Assembly (NCBI GenBank): GCA_019637265.1 | Contig: JAHBVY010000008.1 | Coordinates: 1-64,000 of the forward strand | Length of the DNA: 64,000 nucleotides | Origin: Polyangiaceae bacterium | Lineage (GTDB): Bacteria; Myxococcota_A; Polyangia; Polyangiales; Polyangiaceae | Direction of reading: 5' to 3' | Position numbers and translations under genes: made by a program | Shown: positions 8,967-18,179 of the stretch, in pieces | Layout: every line of letters starts with the position of its first letter | Position numbering within the stretch: position 1 is the first letter of the stretch | The notes under the pieces: model-generated | Told to the model about the DNA's origin: nothing | Database searches by the model: none | Seen by the model: only the letters and a program-made list of their open reading frames with translations

Positions 8967-10520
8967 TCAGGCGGGCGCGCTGGTGCGCATCCAGTGCTCG
9001 AAGGCGCCGAGCGCCGCCTTGGCGCCGTCTCCCGCGGCGATGACGATCTGCTTGTAGGGGGTGGTGGTGGCGTCGCCCGCGGCGAACACACCCGGCACCG
9101 AGGTCTGCCCTTTCACGTCCACCACGATTTCCCCCATGGGGCTCAGCTCCACGGCGCCCTTCAGCCAGTCCGTGTTGGGGAGCAGGCCGATCTGCACGAA
9201 CACCCCCGCCACCTCCAGCTGACGCAGCTCACCTGTGGCCCGGTCTTCGTAAGTGAGCCCGACGACCTGACGCCCGTCGCCGCGCACCTCCGTGGTGCGC
9301 GCCTCGGTGATGATCTCCACGTTCGGCATGCTGCGGAGCTTCCGCTGGAGCACGTCGTCCGCCTTGAGGTCGTTCATGAACTCGAGCACCGTGACGTGGT
9401 CCACCACGCCCGCCAGGTCGATGGCGGCCTCCACCCCGGAGTTGCCGCCGCCGATCACGGCGACGCGCTTGCCCTTGAACAGCGGCCCGTCGCAGTGAGG
9501 GCAGTAGGTGACGCCGCGGGTGCGGTACTCCTGCTCGCCCGGCACGTTCATGTCGCGCCAGCGCGCCCCCGGCGCGAGGATGAGGCTCCTGCCCCGCAGC
9601 ACGCCGCCGCTCTCGAGCTCGAGCGTGTGAGGCTCACCGGGGATCAGCCGGCTCGCGCGCTCGCGCTTGATGATCTCGATGGGGTAGCTGGCCAGCTGCT
9701 CTTCGAGGCCAGCCACCCACTTGGGGCCGTCCGTCTCCGCCACCGAGATGTAGTTCTCGATCGCCAATGTATCGAGCACCTGACCACCGACGCGCTCGGT
9801 CACCAGCCCCGTGCGCAGGCCTTTCCGCACGGCATAGACGGCGGCCGCGGCGCCCGCCGGGCCACCTCCGACCACCAAGATGTCGAAGGGCTCTTTGTTG
9901 GAGAGCGCCTCGGCGCGCCCCGCGACGGCGGAGCTGTCGAGCCTGGTCACCAGCTCATCGAGCTCCATGCGCCCTTGTCCGAAGCGCTCGCCGTTCAGGT
10001 AAATCGTGGGCACGCTCATGATCTGGAGCGCCTCCACTTCCTCGCGGAACAGCGCGCCGTCGATCGAGGTGACGCTGATGTTCGGGTTCTGCGACGCCAG
10101 GATGTTCAGCCCCTGCACCACGTCCGGGCAGCTCTGACAGTCCTGCGAGAAGAAGATCTCGAAGGCGAGCGGCCCCGGGAGCGCCTTGCCGCGCTCGAGG
10201 CTCTCTTGATCTACGCGCGGTGGGTGGCCGCTCACGTGGAGCAGGGCGAGCACCAGCGAGGTGAACTCGTGCCCCAGCGGGAGCCCAGCGAAGCGCACGC
10301 GCGGCGCCTCGTTCGGCAGGTGGATGGCGAACGAGGGCTTCCGGGGCGCGTCGTCCGTCTCCACCACCTCCACCAGCGTCGAGGCGCCGGCGATGTCGGC
10401 GAGCAGCGCGCGGGTGTCGGCGCTGGCTTGGCTGTCGTCCAGCGACGCCGAGATGCGGATCGGCCGCTTGAGGTGCTGGAGGTACTGGGTGAGCTGAGCC
10501 TTGAGGGTGTCGTCGAGCAT
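8967..10520 (-). CDS. ahpF: Alkyl hydroperoxide reductase subunit F
   Basis: A 517-residue flavoprotein disulfide reductase that passes electrons from NADH to AhpC. The N-terminal double-thioredoxin-fold domain carries the CQSC pair (residues 128-131, in [12 protein letters not shown]). The thioredoxin-reductase-like part has FAD-binding [15 protein letters not shown], the redox-active CPHC (about 341-344), NAD-binding [12 protein letters not shown] and the C-terminal FAD motif [15 protein letters not shown] strong ribosome site (aaggag) precedes ATG at 10520. It lies 227 nt downstream of ahpC on the same strand. Confidence 0.96.
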   Translation of the reverse strand: MLDDTLKAQLTQYLQHLKRPIRISASLDDSQASADTRALLADIAGASTLVEVVETDDAPRKPSFAIHLPNEAPRVRFAGLPLGHEFTSLVLALLHVSGHPPRVDQESLERGKALPGPLAFEIFFSQDCQSCPDVVQGLNILASQNPNISVTSIDGALFREEVEALQIMSVPTIYLNGERFGQGRMELDELVTRLDSSAVAGRAEALSNKEPFDILVVGGGPAGAAAAVYAVRKGLRTGLVTERVGGQVLDTLAIENYISVAETDGPKWVAGLEEQLASYPIEIIKRERASRLIPGEPHTLELESGGVLRGRSLILAPGARWRDMNVPGEQEYRTRGVTYCPHCDGPLFKGKRVAVIGGGNSGVEAAIDLAGVVDHVTVLEFMNDLKADDVLQRKLRSMPNVEIITEARTTEVRGDGRQVVGLTYEDRATGELRQLEVAGVFVQIGLLPNTDWLKGAVELSPMGEIVVDVKGQTSVPGVFAAGDATTTPYKQIVIAAGDGAKAALGAFEHWMRTSAPA

Positions 10521-10627
10521 GGAGATCTCCTTCCAGCGCCCTCGCGTGAGGCGCCTTACCGCGCCCCCCGAGCCCTGATCGCGGTGTGACCGATCAGAGC
10601 TCAGGGAGACTCACTAGCTCTCGCGCG

Positions 10628-10690
10628 CCGCAGCAGGGCGCCGTTAGCGAACAGGGCGCGAACAGAGCGCCGTGGCGAACAGGGCGCCGC
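10628..10690. repeat. Imperfect tandem repeat between ahpC and ahpF
   Basis: Three to four imperfect copies of a 13-16 nt unit built on GCGAACAGGGCGCC (starts near 10647, 10659 and 10674, with a diverged copy from 10632). They fill the spacer between the ahpC stop and the ahpF start. Function unknown; possibly mRNA structure or simple expansion. Confidence 0.5.
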
Positions 10691-10747
10691 AGCGGACCAC
10701 CGCGAGCCATGGCGAGCTAGTCAGCCACGGCGCGCGCGGGCGTCGTC

Positions 10748-11311
10748 TCAGATCTTGCCGACGAGGTCGAGCGAGGGCTTCAGGGTCTTGGCTCCCTCTT
10801 GCCACTTCGCGGGGCACACCTCGCCGGGGTGGCTCGCGACGTACTGCGCGGCCTTCACCTTGCGGAGCAGCTCGCTGGCGTCGCGGCCGATGCCATTGTC
10901 GTGGATCTCGCAGAGCTTGATTTGACCCTCGGGGTTCACGACGAAGGTGCCGCGCAGCGCGAGGCCCTCCTCCTCGATCAGCACGTCGAAGTGGCGCGCC
11001 AGCGTCGCGGTGGGGTCGCCGACCAATGGGTAGCTCACCTTCTTGATGGCCTCGGAGGTGTCGTGCCAGGCCTTGTGCGAGAAGTGGGTGTCGGTGGACA
11101 CGCCGTAGATCTCGACGCCGAGCTTCTGGAACTCCGCGTAGTGGTCCGCCAAGTCTTCCAGCTCGGTGGGGCACACGAAGGTGAAGTCCGCCGGGTAGAA
11201 CACGAACACGCTCCACTTGCCGAGCACGCTCTCATTCGTCACGTCGACGAACTTCCCGTTGTGGTAGGCGGTGGCTTTGAAGGGCTTGATCTGGGTGTTG
11301 ATGAGCGACAT
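10748..11311 (-). CDS. ahpC: Alkyl hydroperoxide reductase subunit C (2-Cys peroxiredoxin)
   Basis: A 187-residue typical 2-Cys peroxiredoxin that reduces H2O2 and organic peroxides. The peroxidatic Cys47 lies in FTFVCPTE and the resolving Cys166 in GEVCPAKW, exactly the AhpC arrangement. N-terminus [21 protein letters not shown]... matches enterobacterial and myxobacterial AhpC, and length is standard. A ribosome site (GGAGGC) precedes the ATG. It is divergent from oxyR, with a 138-nt shared control region, and is followed by its reductase ahpF. Confidence 0.97.
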   Translation of the reverse strand: MSLINTQIKPFKATAYHNGKFVDVTNESVLGKWSVFVFYPADFTFVCPTELEDLADHYAEFQKLGVEIYGVSTDTHFSHKAWHDTSEAIKKVSYPLVGDPTATLARHFDVLIEEEGLALRGTFVVNPEGQIKLCEIHDNGIGRDASELLRKVKAAQYVASHPGEVCPAKWQEGAKTLKPSLDLVGKI

Positions 11312-11384
11312 GGCGCCTCCTTGGTTTTGAGGGTTGGGGTTAGGTGGGGGGGAGGATGGTCACGAGCGGCGCATGAGTCGAGCA

Positions 11385-11405
11385 GAACGTTATGAAATAG
11401 CGTTC
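11385..11405. promoter_or_regulatory. Candidate OxyR operator between ahpC and oxyR
   Basis: The AT-richer core of the divergent intergenic region holds an inverted repeat GAACG-N11-CGTTC with an internal ATAG. Position and dyad fit an OxyR site controlling both genes, as in other ahpC-oxyR pairs. The match to the ATAG-based OxyR consensus is partial, so this is inference. Confidence 0.45.
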
Positions 11406-11449
11406 ACAAAAAGTGATGATTCGGGCGGGGCCGATGCTAGGCTTTTCTC

Positions 11450-12412
11450 ATGGACCTGAGCCAGGTGACCCTCACGCAGATGCGCTACGCGGTGGCCATC
11501 GCGGAGGCGGAGAGCTTCCGCCTCGCGGCCGAGCGCTGCCACGTGTCGCAGTCGGGCCTCAGCATGCAGGTCCAGAAGCTGGAAGACTTGCTGGGGGTGG
11601 TGCTGTTCGACCGCAGCAAGAAGCCGGTGATGCGCACGCCGGAGGGTGAGGCGGCGCTCGCGCAGATGCGCGCCATCTTGCGGGAGACGGAGCGGCTCGG
11701 GCAGATCTTGGCGGAGGAGGTGGAGCCGGCGGGCTACTTCCGGCTCGGGGTGATCCCGACCTTGGCCTCGACGGTGGTGCCGCTGTTCCTACGTCGATTC
11801 GTGGAGCGCTACCCGCGGGTGGCGCTGTCCATCGAGGAGCTGAAGACGGATGAGATCATCGGCCGCCTCCATGGGGATGTGCTCGACGCCGGGCTCGCCG
11901 CGACGCCGCTCTCGGAGGTGGGCCTGCATGAGGAGGCGGTGGGGCGCGAGCCGCTCCACGCTTACCTCCCGCTGGGGGATCCGCTGCTCAAGCGCCGCGC
12001 GCTGACCCAGGCGGAGCTCTCGGAGCGCGAGCTGTGGGTGATGCCGGAGGGGCACTGCTTCCGGAGCCAGGTGCTGGCGTATTGCCGCGCGGATAAGCGC
12101 GCTGGCCCCGCCAAGGTGCGGTTCGAGAGCGGCTCCTTCGAGACCTTGGTGCGGCTGGTGGACGGCGGCATGGGGGCGACGGTGCTGCCCGCGCTGGTGG
12201 TGGCGCGGCTCCCGGAGGCGGTGCGGAGCGCGCAGGTGCGGCCGCTGGTGAGCCCCGTGCCCACGCGTGAGATCGGCGTCGTGACGGCGCGGACGCGGCT
12301 CCGTCAGAAGGTGGTGGACGCCTTGTGCGGGGAGCTCCGCGCGGTGCTCACCGAGGCGCTCGGGGAAGCGAAGAAGGGCGAAGCGGTGCTCGACCCGCGG
12401 CCCGCGCGGTAG
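11450..12412 (+). CDS. oxyR: OxyR, LysR-type peroxide sensor regulator
   Basis: A 320-residue LysR-family regulator. The N-terminal winged HTH is residues 4-65 (FRLAAERCHVSQSGLSMQVQKLED). The effector domain contains the redox pair Cys203 and Cys212 in GHCFRSQVLAYCR, the same nine-residue spacing as C199/C208 of E. coli OxyR, and DGG-MGATVLPAL typical of the family. It would form a disulfide with H2O2 and activate ahpC/ahpF and probably katA. It is divergent from ahpC. Confidence 0.94.
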   Translation: MDLSQVTLTQMRYAVAIAEAESFRLAAERCHVSQSGLSMQVQKLEDLLGVVLFDRSKKPVMRTPEGEAALAQMRAILRETERLGQILAEEVEPAGYFRLGVIPTLASTVVPLFLRRFVERYPRVALSIEELKTDEIIGRLHGDVLDAGLAATPLSEVGLHEEAVGREPLHAYLPLGDPLLKRRALTQAELSERELWVMPEGHCFRSQVLAYCRADKRAGPAKVRFESGSFETLVRLVDGGMGATVLPALVVARLPEAVRSAQVRPLVSPVPTREIGVVTARTRLRQKVVDALCGELRAVLTEALGEAKKGEAVLDPRPAR

Positions 12413-12562
12413 GTGGTGCTCACTCCTCAGCTCGGGCGCGGTGCCGTCTAACCCCCTGATCCCCCTGCTCCCTTCGCTGAGCGCTGCTCAGATGAGGCGT
12501 CTAGAGGGCGTTGATTTCCACAAGGAAATGATGAGCGCCACGCGCAGTGGTCTTCGTGGGCC

Positions 12563-12967
12563 TCAGCGCGGCTCGAGCGTGATCGACGCCGAGTTGACGC
12601 AGTAGCGCTCGCCGGTCTCGGTGGGGCCGTCGTCGAACACGTGCCCCAGGTGACCCCCGCAGGCGCGGCACACGATCTCCACGCGGCGCATGCCATGGCT
12701 ATCGTCAGGTCTACGGTCTATCGGTCGTCCGTCCACCTCACGATCGAAGCTGGGCCAGCCGCAGCCCGAGTCGAACTTCATCTCCGAGGTGAACAGGTCG
12801 ACGCCGCAACCTCGGCAGCGGTAAGTGCCGGGCGTGCTCGTGTCCCAGTATTCCCCGCTGAAGGGCCGCTCGGTGCCGGCCTGGCGCAGCACGTGGTACT
12901 CCATCGGGCTCAGCTGGGCGCGCCACTCTTCGTCAGTTTTCTGTACCTTTCGCGCGTCGTCGCTCAT
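12563..12967 (-). CDS. msrB: Peptide-methionine (R)-S-oxide reductase
   Basis: A 134-residue MsrB that reduces methionine-R-sulfoxide in oxidised proteins. Zinc ligands are Cys51/Cys54 (CRGC) and Cys100/Cys103 (CRAC); the catalytic Cys123 lies in RYCVNSASI. FDSGCGWPSF, the substrate-site motif, is present. The domain fills the whole protein, with no MsrA fusion and no signal peptide, so it is cytoplasmic. A GAGGAG ribosome site precedes the ATG. It converges on oxyR, consistent with a peroxide-stress neighbourhood. Confidence 0.95.
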   Translation of the reverse strand: MSDDARKVQKTDEEWRAQLSPMEYHVLRQAGTERPFSGEYWDTSTPGTYRCRGCGVDLFTSEMKFDSGCGWPSFDREVDGRPIDRRPDDSHGMRRVEIVCRACGGHLGHVFDDGPTETGERYCVNSASITLEPR

Positions 12968-13284
12968 GGGTCGCTCCTCGGCGGCAAGCCGCTCAGTCCG
13001 AGAGGATAGGCCTCACCTGGTACCTGAGCGAGCCCCGCGCCCACGCGGATCGTCTTGGTACCGGTGTCAGGCGGGCGATCTCGGCTGAGGGGCGGCTCGG
13101 GATCTCGGGCCGCCTGAAATCTCAGGGCGTTTGGGTTTTGGGGGTTGGTGTCCATCGCGCGTCGTCGCGCGGCGCGCACCAGCGCTCATGTGCCAGAGGC
13201 GGCGGCTGCGCCGCAAAAACTGCGGCCTTCCGTTGCGCCGCCGTCACTTTCTGGCGAGGATGGCGCGCCGGTTTTGGAGCCATT
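12968..13284. other. Intergenic region between divergent msrB and amino-acid permease
   Basis: No credible gene. It must hold the promoters of both divergent genes. A copy of the C-rich dispersed motif (minus strand, 13131-13148, CCAACCCCCAAAACCCAA) lies here. No further structure was recognised. Confidence 0.6.
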
Positions 13285-15111
13285 ATGAGCCTCTTCCTCA
13301 AGAAGGACCTCGCCAAGGTCGTCGCCGAAGCCAACGACCCCAACGTCGCCGAGCGCCCCGCGGGCGAGCTCAAGCGCTCGCTCACCGCGTTTCACCTCAC
13401 GATGCTCGGCATCGGCGCGGTGATCGGCGCGGGCATCTTCTCGCTCACGGGGACCGCCGCGGCGCACCACGCGGGCCCCGCCATCGCCTACAGCTTCATG
13501 ATCGGCGGGATCCTGTGCGCGCTCGCGGGCCTCTGTTACGCGGAGCTCGCCTCGATGATCCCGGTGGCTGGGTCGGCCTACGCCTACGCCTACACCACGA
13601 TGGGGGAGGTCATCGCCTGGATCATCGGCTGGGACCTGATCCTCGAGTACGCCTTCGGGGCGGTGGTGGTCTCGATCGCCTGGTCAGCCTACCTGGTGCA
13701 GTTCATCGAGTCGATCAACGCGCTGTTTCCAAGTGTGAATTTACTCCCGGATGGCGCGCTGATCTTCACCAAGGGCCCGTGGGAGACGGTGAAGCTCTCC
13801 ACCGGGCAGGTGGTGCACGGCGTGTGGAACATCCCGGCGACGATCGTCGCCGCGGGCGCCGCCAGCGTGCTCTACCGCGGCATCACCGAGAGCGTCTGGG
13901 TGAACAACCTGATCGTGGTGGTCAAGGTCGTCATCGTCTCGGTGTTCGTGATCCTCGGCATCGGCCTCGTCACGGGGGACAACCTGATCGTGAACCCCGA
14001 GGCGTTCGGCCCGGGCAAGCTGGTGCCGGAGGCGATAGTAGACGCCAAGGGCGTGAGCCACTTCGGCTGGGGGCTGGGGGGCGTGCTCACCGGCGCGGGC
14101 GTGGTGTTCTTCGCTTACATCGGCTTCGACGCGGTCTCCACCACGGCGCAGGAGGCGAAGAACCCGCAGCGCGATTTGCCGATCGGCATCCTGGCGTCGC
14201 TCGCCATCTGCACCGTGCTCTACATCTTGGTGGCCATCACGCTGACGGGCGTGGTGCACTACACCCAGCTCGGCGTGGCGGCGCCCATCGGGCTCGGCAT
14301 CGACAAGATTGTGGAGCTTCGCGGCTGGGGCGACACCGCGCGCGCCACCTTCACGGCGACCGTCAAGTTCGGTGCGCTGGCGGGGCTGAGCAGCGTGATC
14401 TTGGTGATGATGCTGGGGCAGACGCGCGTGTTCTACGCGATGAGCGGCGACGGCCTGCTGCCGTGGTTCTCCAAGACGCACGTGCGCCACAAGACGCCTC
14501 ACATCGCCACCGCCATCACGGGTGTGTTCGTGGCGATCGCGGGCGGCTGCCTGCCGATGCACCTGGTGGGGGAGCTGGTGTCGATCGGCACGCTGCTCGC
14601 CTTCGTGTTGGTGTGCCTCGGGGTGCCGCTGCTCCGCCGCAGCAACCCGGATCAGCCACGGCCGTTCAAGCTCCGCTACCCCTGGGCCATCGGCATCTCC
14701 GGCGCCTTGGCGTGCACTTGGGTGATGTGGGGCTTGCCGAAGGACACCTGGCTGCGCCTCATCCTGTGGCTCCTGCTCGGCTACGCCATCTACGCGAGCT
14801 TCGGCATCCATCACAGCCGCGTGCGCCAGGGGGAGCCGCTGTCGCCTGGGTGGTACGTGGGTCAGCTGGCGGTGGTGATCACTGGGCTCTTGCTCACCTT
14901 CCCGCCCGGCGCGTTCGTCAGCAGCTCTGCTTATGCGCTCACCGCGGCGGTCGCGGCCGTGGCCTTCGGTGTCTCGGCGCTGGTGAACGGGCGCCGGCTG
15001 ATGCGCTCTCGAGCCGAGTGGCCCCACGCGCAGGCGGTGTGGATGGCGCTCGTGGTCGTCGGGAGCGCCTCGGTGGTGCGCGGCGTGGTGGGCGCGCTGG
15101 CGCTTGGCTGA
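13285..15111 (+). CDS. APC-superfamily amino-acid permease (CAT/YfnA-like)
   Basis: A 608-residue inner-membrane transporter with 12 or more hydrophobic helices. The start ELKRSLTAFHLTMLGIGAVIGAGIFSLTG is the CAT-family TM1 signature (GIGAIIGtGIF), and GFDAVSTTAQEAKNPQRDLPIGI is the characteristic TM6-loop motif. It probably imports cationic or small neutral amino acids; specificity cannot be read. ATG at 13285 with an upstream GGAG was chosen; the frame is open to 13138 but that part is not conserved in style. The length exceeds the usual 460-500 because of extra helices at the C-terminus (LRLILWLLLGYAIYASFGIH onward), common in CAT proteins. Confidence 0.88.
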   Translation: MSLFLKKDLAKVVAEANDPNVAERPAGELKRSLTAFHLTMLGIGAVIGAGIFSLTGTAAAHHAGPAIAYSFMIGGILCALAGLCYAELASMIPVAGSAYAYAYTTMGEVIAWIIGWDLILEYAFGAVVVSIAWSAYLVQFIESINALFPSVNLLPDGALIFTKGPWETVKLSTGQVVHGVWNIPATIVAAGAASVLYRGITESVWVNNLIVVVKVVIVSVFVILGIGLVTGDNLIVNPEAFGPGKLVPEAIVDAKGVSHFGWGLGGVLTGAGVVFFAYIGFDAVSTTAQEAKNPQRDLPIGILASLAICTVLYILVAITLTGVVHYTQLGVAAPIGLGIDKIVELRGWGDTARATFTATVKFGALAGLSSVILVMMLGQTRVFYAMSGDGLLPWFSKTHVRHKTPHIATAITGVFVAIAGGCLPMHLVGELVSIGTLLAFVLVCLGVPLLRRSNPDQPRPFKLRYPWAIGISGALACTWVMWGLPKDTWLRLILWLLLGYAIYASFGIHHSRVRQGEPLSPGWYVGQLAVVITGLLLTFPPGAFVSSSAYALTAAVAAVAFGVSALVNGRRLMRSRAEWPHAQAVWMALVVVGSASVVRGVVGALALG

Positions 15112-15690
15112 CGCGGTAGCTCCTCATCGTCCGCCGCGAAGTGGTCGGCTCTCAGCTGGCGGAGGGGCGTGCATCCCCGTTGATGGCCTGACGCGAGGCT
15201 ACCCTCACCTGCCGAAGGACGCTCCGATCGCTCGTGGTCGAGCGCCGAGCGTACTCAAAGGCGAGGTCATCGCGCGGTCCGTGTGACGTCGCGACCGCGT
15301 GGAAGCGCGATGGACGCGAGGGCACGTCGTCAGCGGCGCCCGTGGAGAGACGCTCGCGTCAAGACCGCGCGGAAGCACTCTGCCCGTGATCGGCGTGGGC
15401 ACTACGCAGCACATCGCCGCTTGTAGAGCCTGTGTCGCTTGCGGAGTGAGTAACCTCAGCAAGGCTGTCGATTGGCGACGGGGGCGTCGGGTTGGCCCGC
15501 GCGGGTTGAAGTCTGTTCACGCAGCCGCGTTGGCTCCAGCCAACAGCTCGCGTTGCGCAGTGCGATACGGGAGGTCCGGCGTGACGTGATCCCGTGACCT
15601 CAGCCTCTCCGCTCGGACGCGATCTTGCATGGCTGCAATGTGGCACATGGGTTGCTGTAGCTCCGGGGGGCATCGATCCAGAGGAATCCA
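15112..15690. other. Non-coding gap upstream of the ABC-phosphatase locus
   Basis: 579 nt without a convincing gene. Short open frames on both strands have no recognisable motifs, hydrophobic segments or ribosome sites. No tRNA fold was seen. The promoter for the locus beginning at 15691 should lie in the last 150 nt. Confidence 0.55.
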
Positions 15691-16836
15691 GTGAACAGCA
15701 TCATGCGAGAATTCAAGCGGTCGCCGAGCGGGCTCTTCTTGGCCGATAGCGAGGTGAACCTGTTGCGAGACGAGCTCCAGGTGCTCGCCGGTCGCGCGCT
15801 GGCTTTGCCGCTCGCTCAGCATGAGACGGTGAAGAGCGCTGAGGGGCTGCGCCCCGTGGTGGAGGAGGCCTGCGAGTTGCTTCGGGTGTCTGCAGATCGC
15901 CTGTCCTCGCTCGCCGCCCACATGGATCGGTTCTCCGAGGCGACCGCGGCCTTGAGGTCCACCGCTAACGACTCAGGGATGCCGTCCCCCATGCACCGGC
16001 TCCGCGACCCAGGGCAGGTCTCCGGGTTGTGCTTCCTGGCGCGCTTCGCGCTGTTGGGTTGCCTGGGCGACCTCGAGCGGCTGCTGCCCCGGCTCAGCGA
16101 TGCCGAGGATGAGGAGCCGATGTGGGAGGCGATCGAGGCTGCTCAGAGCGCGTCGCGTGAGGTGGTCAAGGCCATCAGCGGGGTCGACATGGCGCTGTGC
16201 GCGGCGACTGGCGCTAGCGAGGGGCAGCCGTTCTTCGTTACCTCGGTCAAGGAATCCCTCGAGACGCGCCACGCCTACATCACGCTGTACGAGAGCGTGA
16301 AGCCCACCCACCCGCCCACGGCAGAGGAGCTGGTCGCGCGGATTCGGAGCGCCTCCGTGGCGCTGGTCAAGCTCCGCGGTCGCCCCACCTACCCTTGGAT
16401 GCGCGTCCATGATCGGCGGATCATCCACCGCGTCTTCGGTCAGCTGCATGGTTGGCTCCGCGGCTACGTCGAGGGCGGCATGAGCGCGGCCCTGGCGCTG
16501 GACGGCGAGCGCCTGTGGCAAGAGTGCGCGAACCTCTCGGAGATCCTCCTCGGGGTGAACAACCGCCAGGAGCTGCGCGCCTTCGATCATCACCTCCTCG
16601 CGCACTTGCGCACCCAGCTCTCCATTGGTGGCGACGTAGAGAGCCTCCGACCGCACTTCGCGTTGGTCCATGGTCGTGACCGAGAGCTGGACAGCGCTGT
16701 GGTGGAGGGTGACGCGGTGCGGTCGCTCGAGTGTGTGGAGCGGGTGCTGGCCACGCTCGACGTCGATCCGGAGCTACAAGCGCGCTGTGCTGGTATGCTG
16801 GAGCAGGTTCATCAAAGGCTCGACGACGACGCCTGA
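15691..16836 (+). CDS. Uncharacterised helical protein, first gene of the ABC-phosphatase locus
   Basis: A 381-residue soluble protein with no signal peptide or membrane segment. It is rich in Leu, Ala, Arg and Glu throughout and should be almost entirely alpha-helical. Features include RHAYITLYESVKPTHPPTAEELVARI and MRVHDRRIIHRVFGQLHGWLRGYVEGG in the middle. No catalytic motif was recognised. GTG at 15691 is preceded by GAGG at the right distance; ATG at 15703 is an alternative. The stop lies 9 nt before the ABC-phosphatase fusion, so the two are almost certainly co-transcribed. A scaffold, sensor or chemotaxis-like role is possible, but nothing in the sequence proves one. Confidence 0.75.
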   Translation: MNSIMREFKRSPSGLFLADSEVNLLRDELQVLAGRALALPLAQHETVKSAEGLRPVVEEACELLRVSADRLSSLAAHMDRFSEATAALRSTANDSGMPSPMHRLRDPGQVSGLCFLARFALLGCLGDLERLLPRLSDAEDEEPMWEAIEAAQSASREVVKAISGVDMALCAATGASEGQPFFVTSVKESLETRHAYITLYESVKPTHPPTAEELVARIRSASVALVKLRGRPTYPWMRVHDRRIIHRVFGQLHGWLRGYVEGGMSAALALDGERLWQECANLSEILLGVNNRQELRAFDHHLLAHLRTQLSIGGDVESLRPHFALVHGRDRELDSAVVEGDAVRSLECVERVLATLDVDPELQARCAGMLEQVHQRLDDDA

Positions 16837-16845
16837 CGTACCTCC

Positions 16846-18171
16846 ATGGACAGTCAACCTCCCGTGCTCCTGCTCCGGAGCTATGGTCTAGCGTTCGATC
16901 ACCAGGTCGTGCTCTCGGACGTCACGCTCACTATCCCCCCGAGCGGCATCGTCGTCCTGATGGGGCCGTCGGGGACGGGCAAGTCCTCGTTGCTTCGCAC
17001 CCTGGCGGGTCTGAACGACGCTCAGCCCTCGCTGCGCACCTGGGGTGAGGCTCATTACCTCGACGGGCCGCTCTCTCAGCGCAACCGTCCGGTCATGGTG
17101 CTCCAGCACGCTCGTCTGCTCACCGCCTCCGTGCTCGAGAACATCGTGTGCACGCTGCCGAACCGTGACCTGCTCACCCGGGGCGAGCAAGTCACGCTCG
17201 TGAGCGAGCTGCTCGCGCGCTTCGATCTCGAGCACCTATCAGCCCAGCTGAGCAGCGACGCCATCGATCTTTCGCTCGGCGATCAGCGTGTCTTATCGAT
17301 CATCCGCGGCGTGGCGAGCGGCGCTGCCTTGGTGTTGGTCGACGAGCCCACCTTCGCGCTCGAGCCTGAGGCCGAGGAGCGTGTGCTCGATGTACTCATG
17401 CGCGCGGCGGCTGAGCGTGCGCTGCTGGTGGTGACCCACAACCAGCGGCATGCGCGCCGCTTGAGCGACGACATCGCGTTGCTCGCTGGGGGGCGCGTCG
17501 TGGAGCGCGGCGCGGTGCTGACCGCGCCAGGCACCGAGGCGGGGCGCGAGTTCTTGTCTACCGGCAACACCTCGTTGGCGAGCCCTGGCGCGGACCCGAG
17601 TGAGTTAGCCCCTGGCGTCCCGGCGCCGGCGCCGCTGCCGCGCTCAGCCTCGCTCGAGGGCCCCAGCGCGCCGCGTCATTTCTATTGGCTGGTCCCTGGC
17701 AGGCTCGCCGGAACGCCCCGTCCGGGGATCATCGATCCAGTGAGGAAAGATCTGGAGCGCCTCGCGAGTATTGGTGTCACGCTCCTGGTTTGTCTGGAGG
17801 AGGAACCTCCAATCTCCGAGGCTCTGCTGACTGAGTTCGGGCTCCGCTCGGTTCACATCGCCGTCGTCGACATGCAACCGCCTACCATCGAGACCGCCGA
17901 GGCGTTCTGCGCTCAGGTGACCAACGCGCTCACCGCGGGCGAGGTGGTCGCGGTCCACTGCCTGGCTGGGCTCGGCCGGACGGGCACCGCCCTCGCGCTC
18001 TATCTGGTCTCCCAGGGGGTTACATCCCTAGAGGCTATTGACACCATCCGCGCGCTCCGGCCTTGGTCCATCCAAACCGCAGAACAAGCGGACTTCATTT
18101 CGCGCTTCGAGCGCCTTCTTCACGGCGCGGGTCCGCCCGCGCAGCTCATCGGACCAGAAACCACGGAGTGA
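16846..18171 (+). CDS. ABC ATPase fused to a DUSP23-like dual-specificity phosphatase
   Basis: A 441-residue cytoplasmic fusion. Residues 5-225 form a complete ABC nucleotide-binding domain: Walker A GPSGTGKSS (40-48), Q-loop Gln87, a variant signature LSLGDQ (142-147), Walker B LVLVDEP (162-168) and switch His198. A Pro/Ala/Ser linker (about 226-276) leads to a phosphatase domain opening with WLVPGRLAGTPRPG (281-294). The general-acid loop is DMQPP (342-346) and the P-loop is HCLAGLGRTGT (371-381), with catalytic Cys372 and Arg378. LRPWSIQT follows, as in VHZ/DUSP23. No transmembrane domain exists here or in neighbouring genes, so this is not an ordinary importer ATPase. Gene 1 ends 9 nt upstream and the Roadblock-like gene starts 9 nt downstream. 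Confidence 0.9.
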   Translation: MDSQPPVLLLRSYGLAFDHQVVLSDVTLTIPPSGIVVLMGPSGTGKSSLLRTLAGLNDAQPSLRTWGEAHYLDGPLSQRNRPVMVLQHARLLTASVLENIVCTLPNRDLLTRGEQVTLVSELLARFDLEHLSAQLSSDAIDLSLGDQRVLSIIRGVASGAALVLVDEPTFALEPEAEERVLDVLMRAAAERALLVVTHNQRHARRLSDDIALLAGGRVVERGAVLTAPGTEAGREFLSTGNTSLASPGADPSELAPGVPAPAPLPRSASLEGPSAPRHFYWLVPGRLAGTPRPGIIDPVRKDLERLASIGVTLLVCLEEEPPISEALLTEFGLRSVHIAVVDMQPPTIETAEAFCAQVTNALTAGEVVAVHCLAGLGRTGTALALYLVSQGVTSLEAIDTIRALRPWSIQTAEQADFISRFERLLHGAGPPAQLIGPETTE

Positions 18172-18179
18172 ACCAACCT

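Noticed and set aside
13131-15119. Long open frame (662 codons) in a second frame of the permease region
   Set aside because: Arg/Gly/His-rich composition and no hydrophobic helices; it is the shadow of the permease at 13285-15111.
15112-15690. tRNA or small RNA in the gap
   Set aside because: No cloverleaf arms or conserved TTC loop were found.
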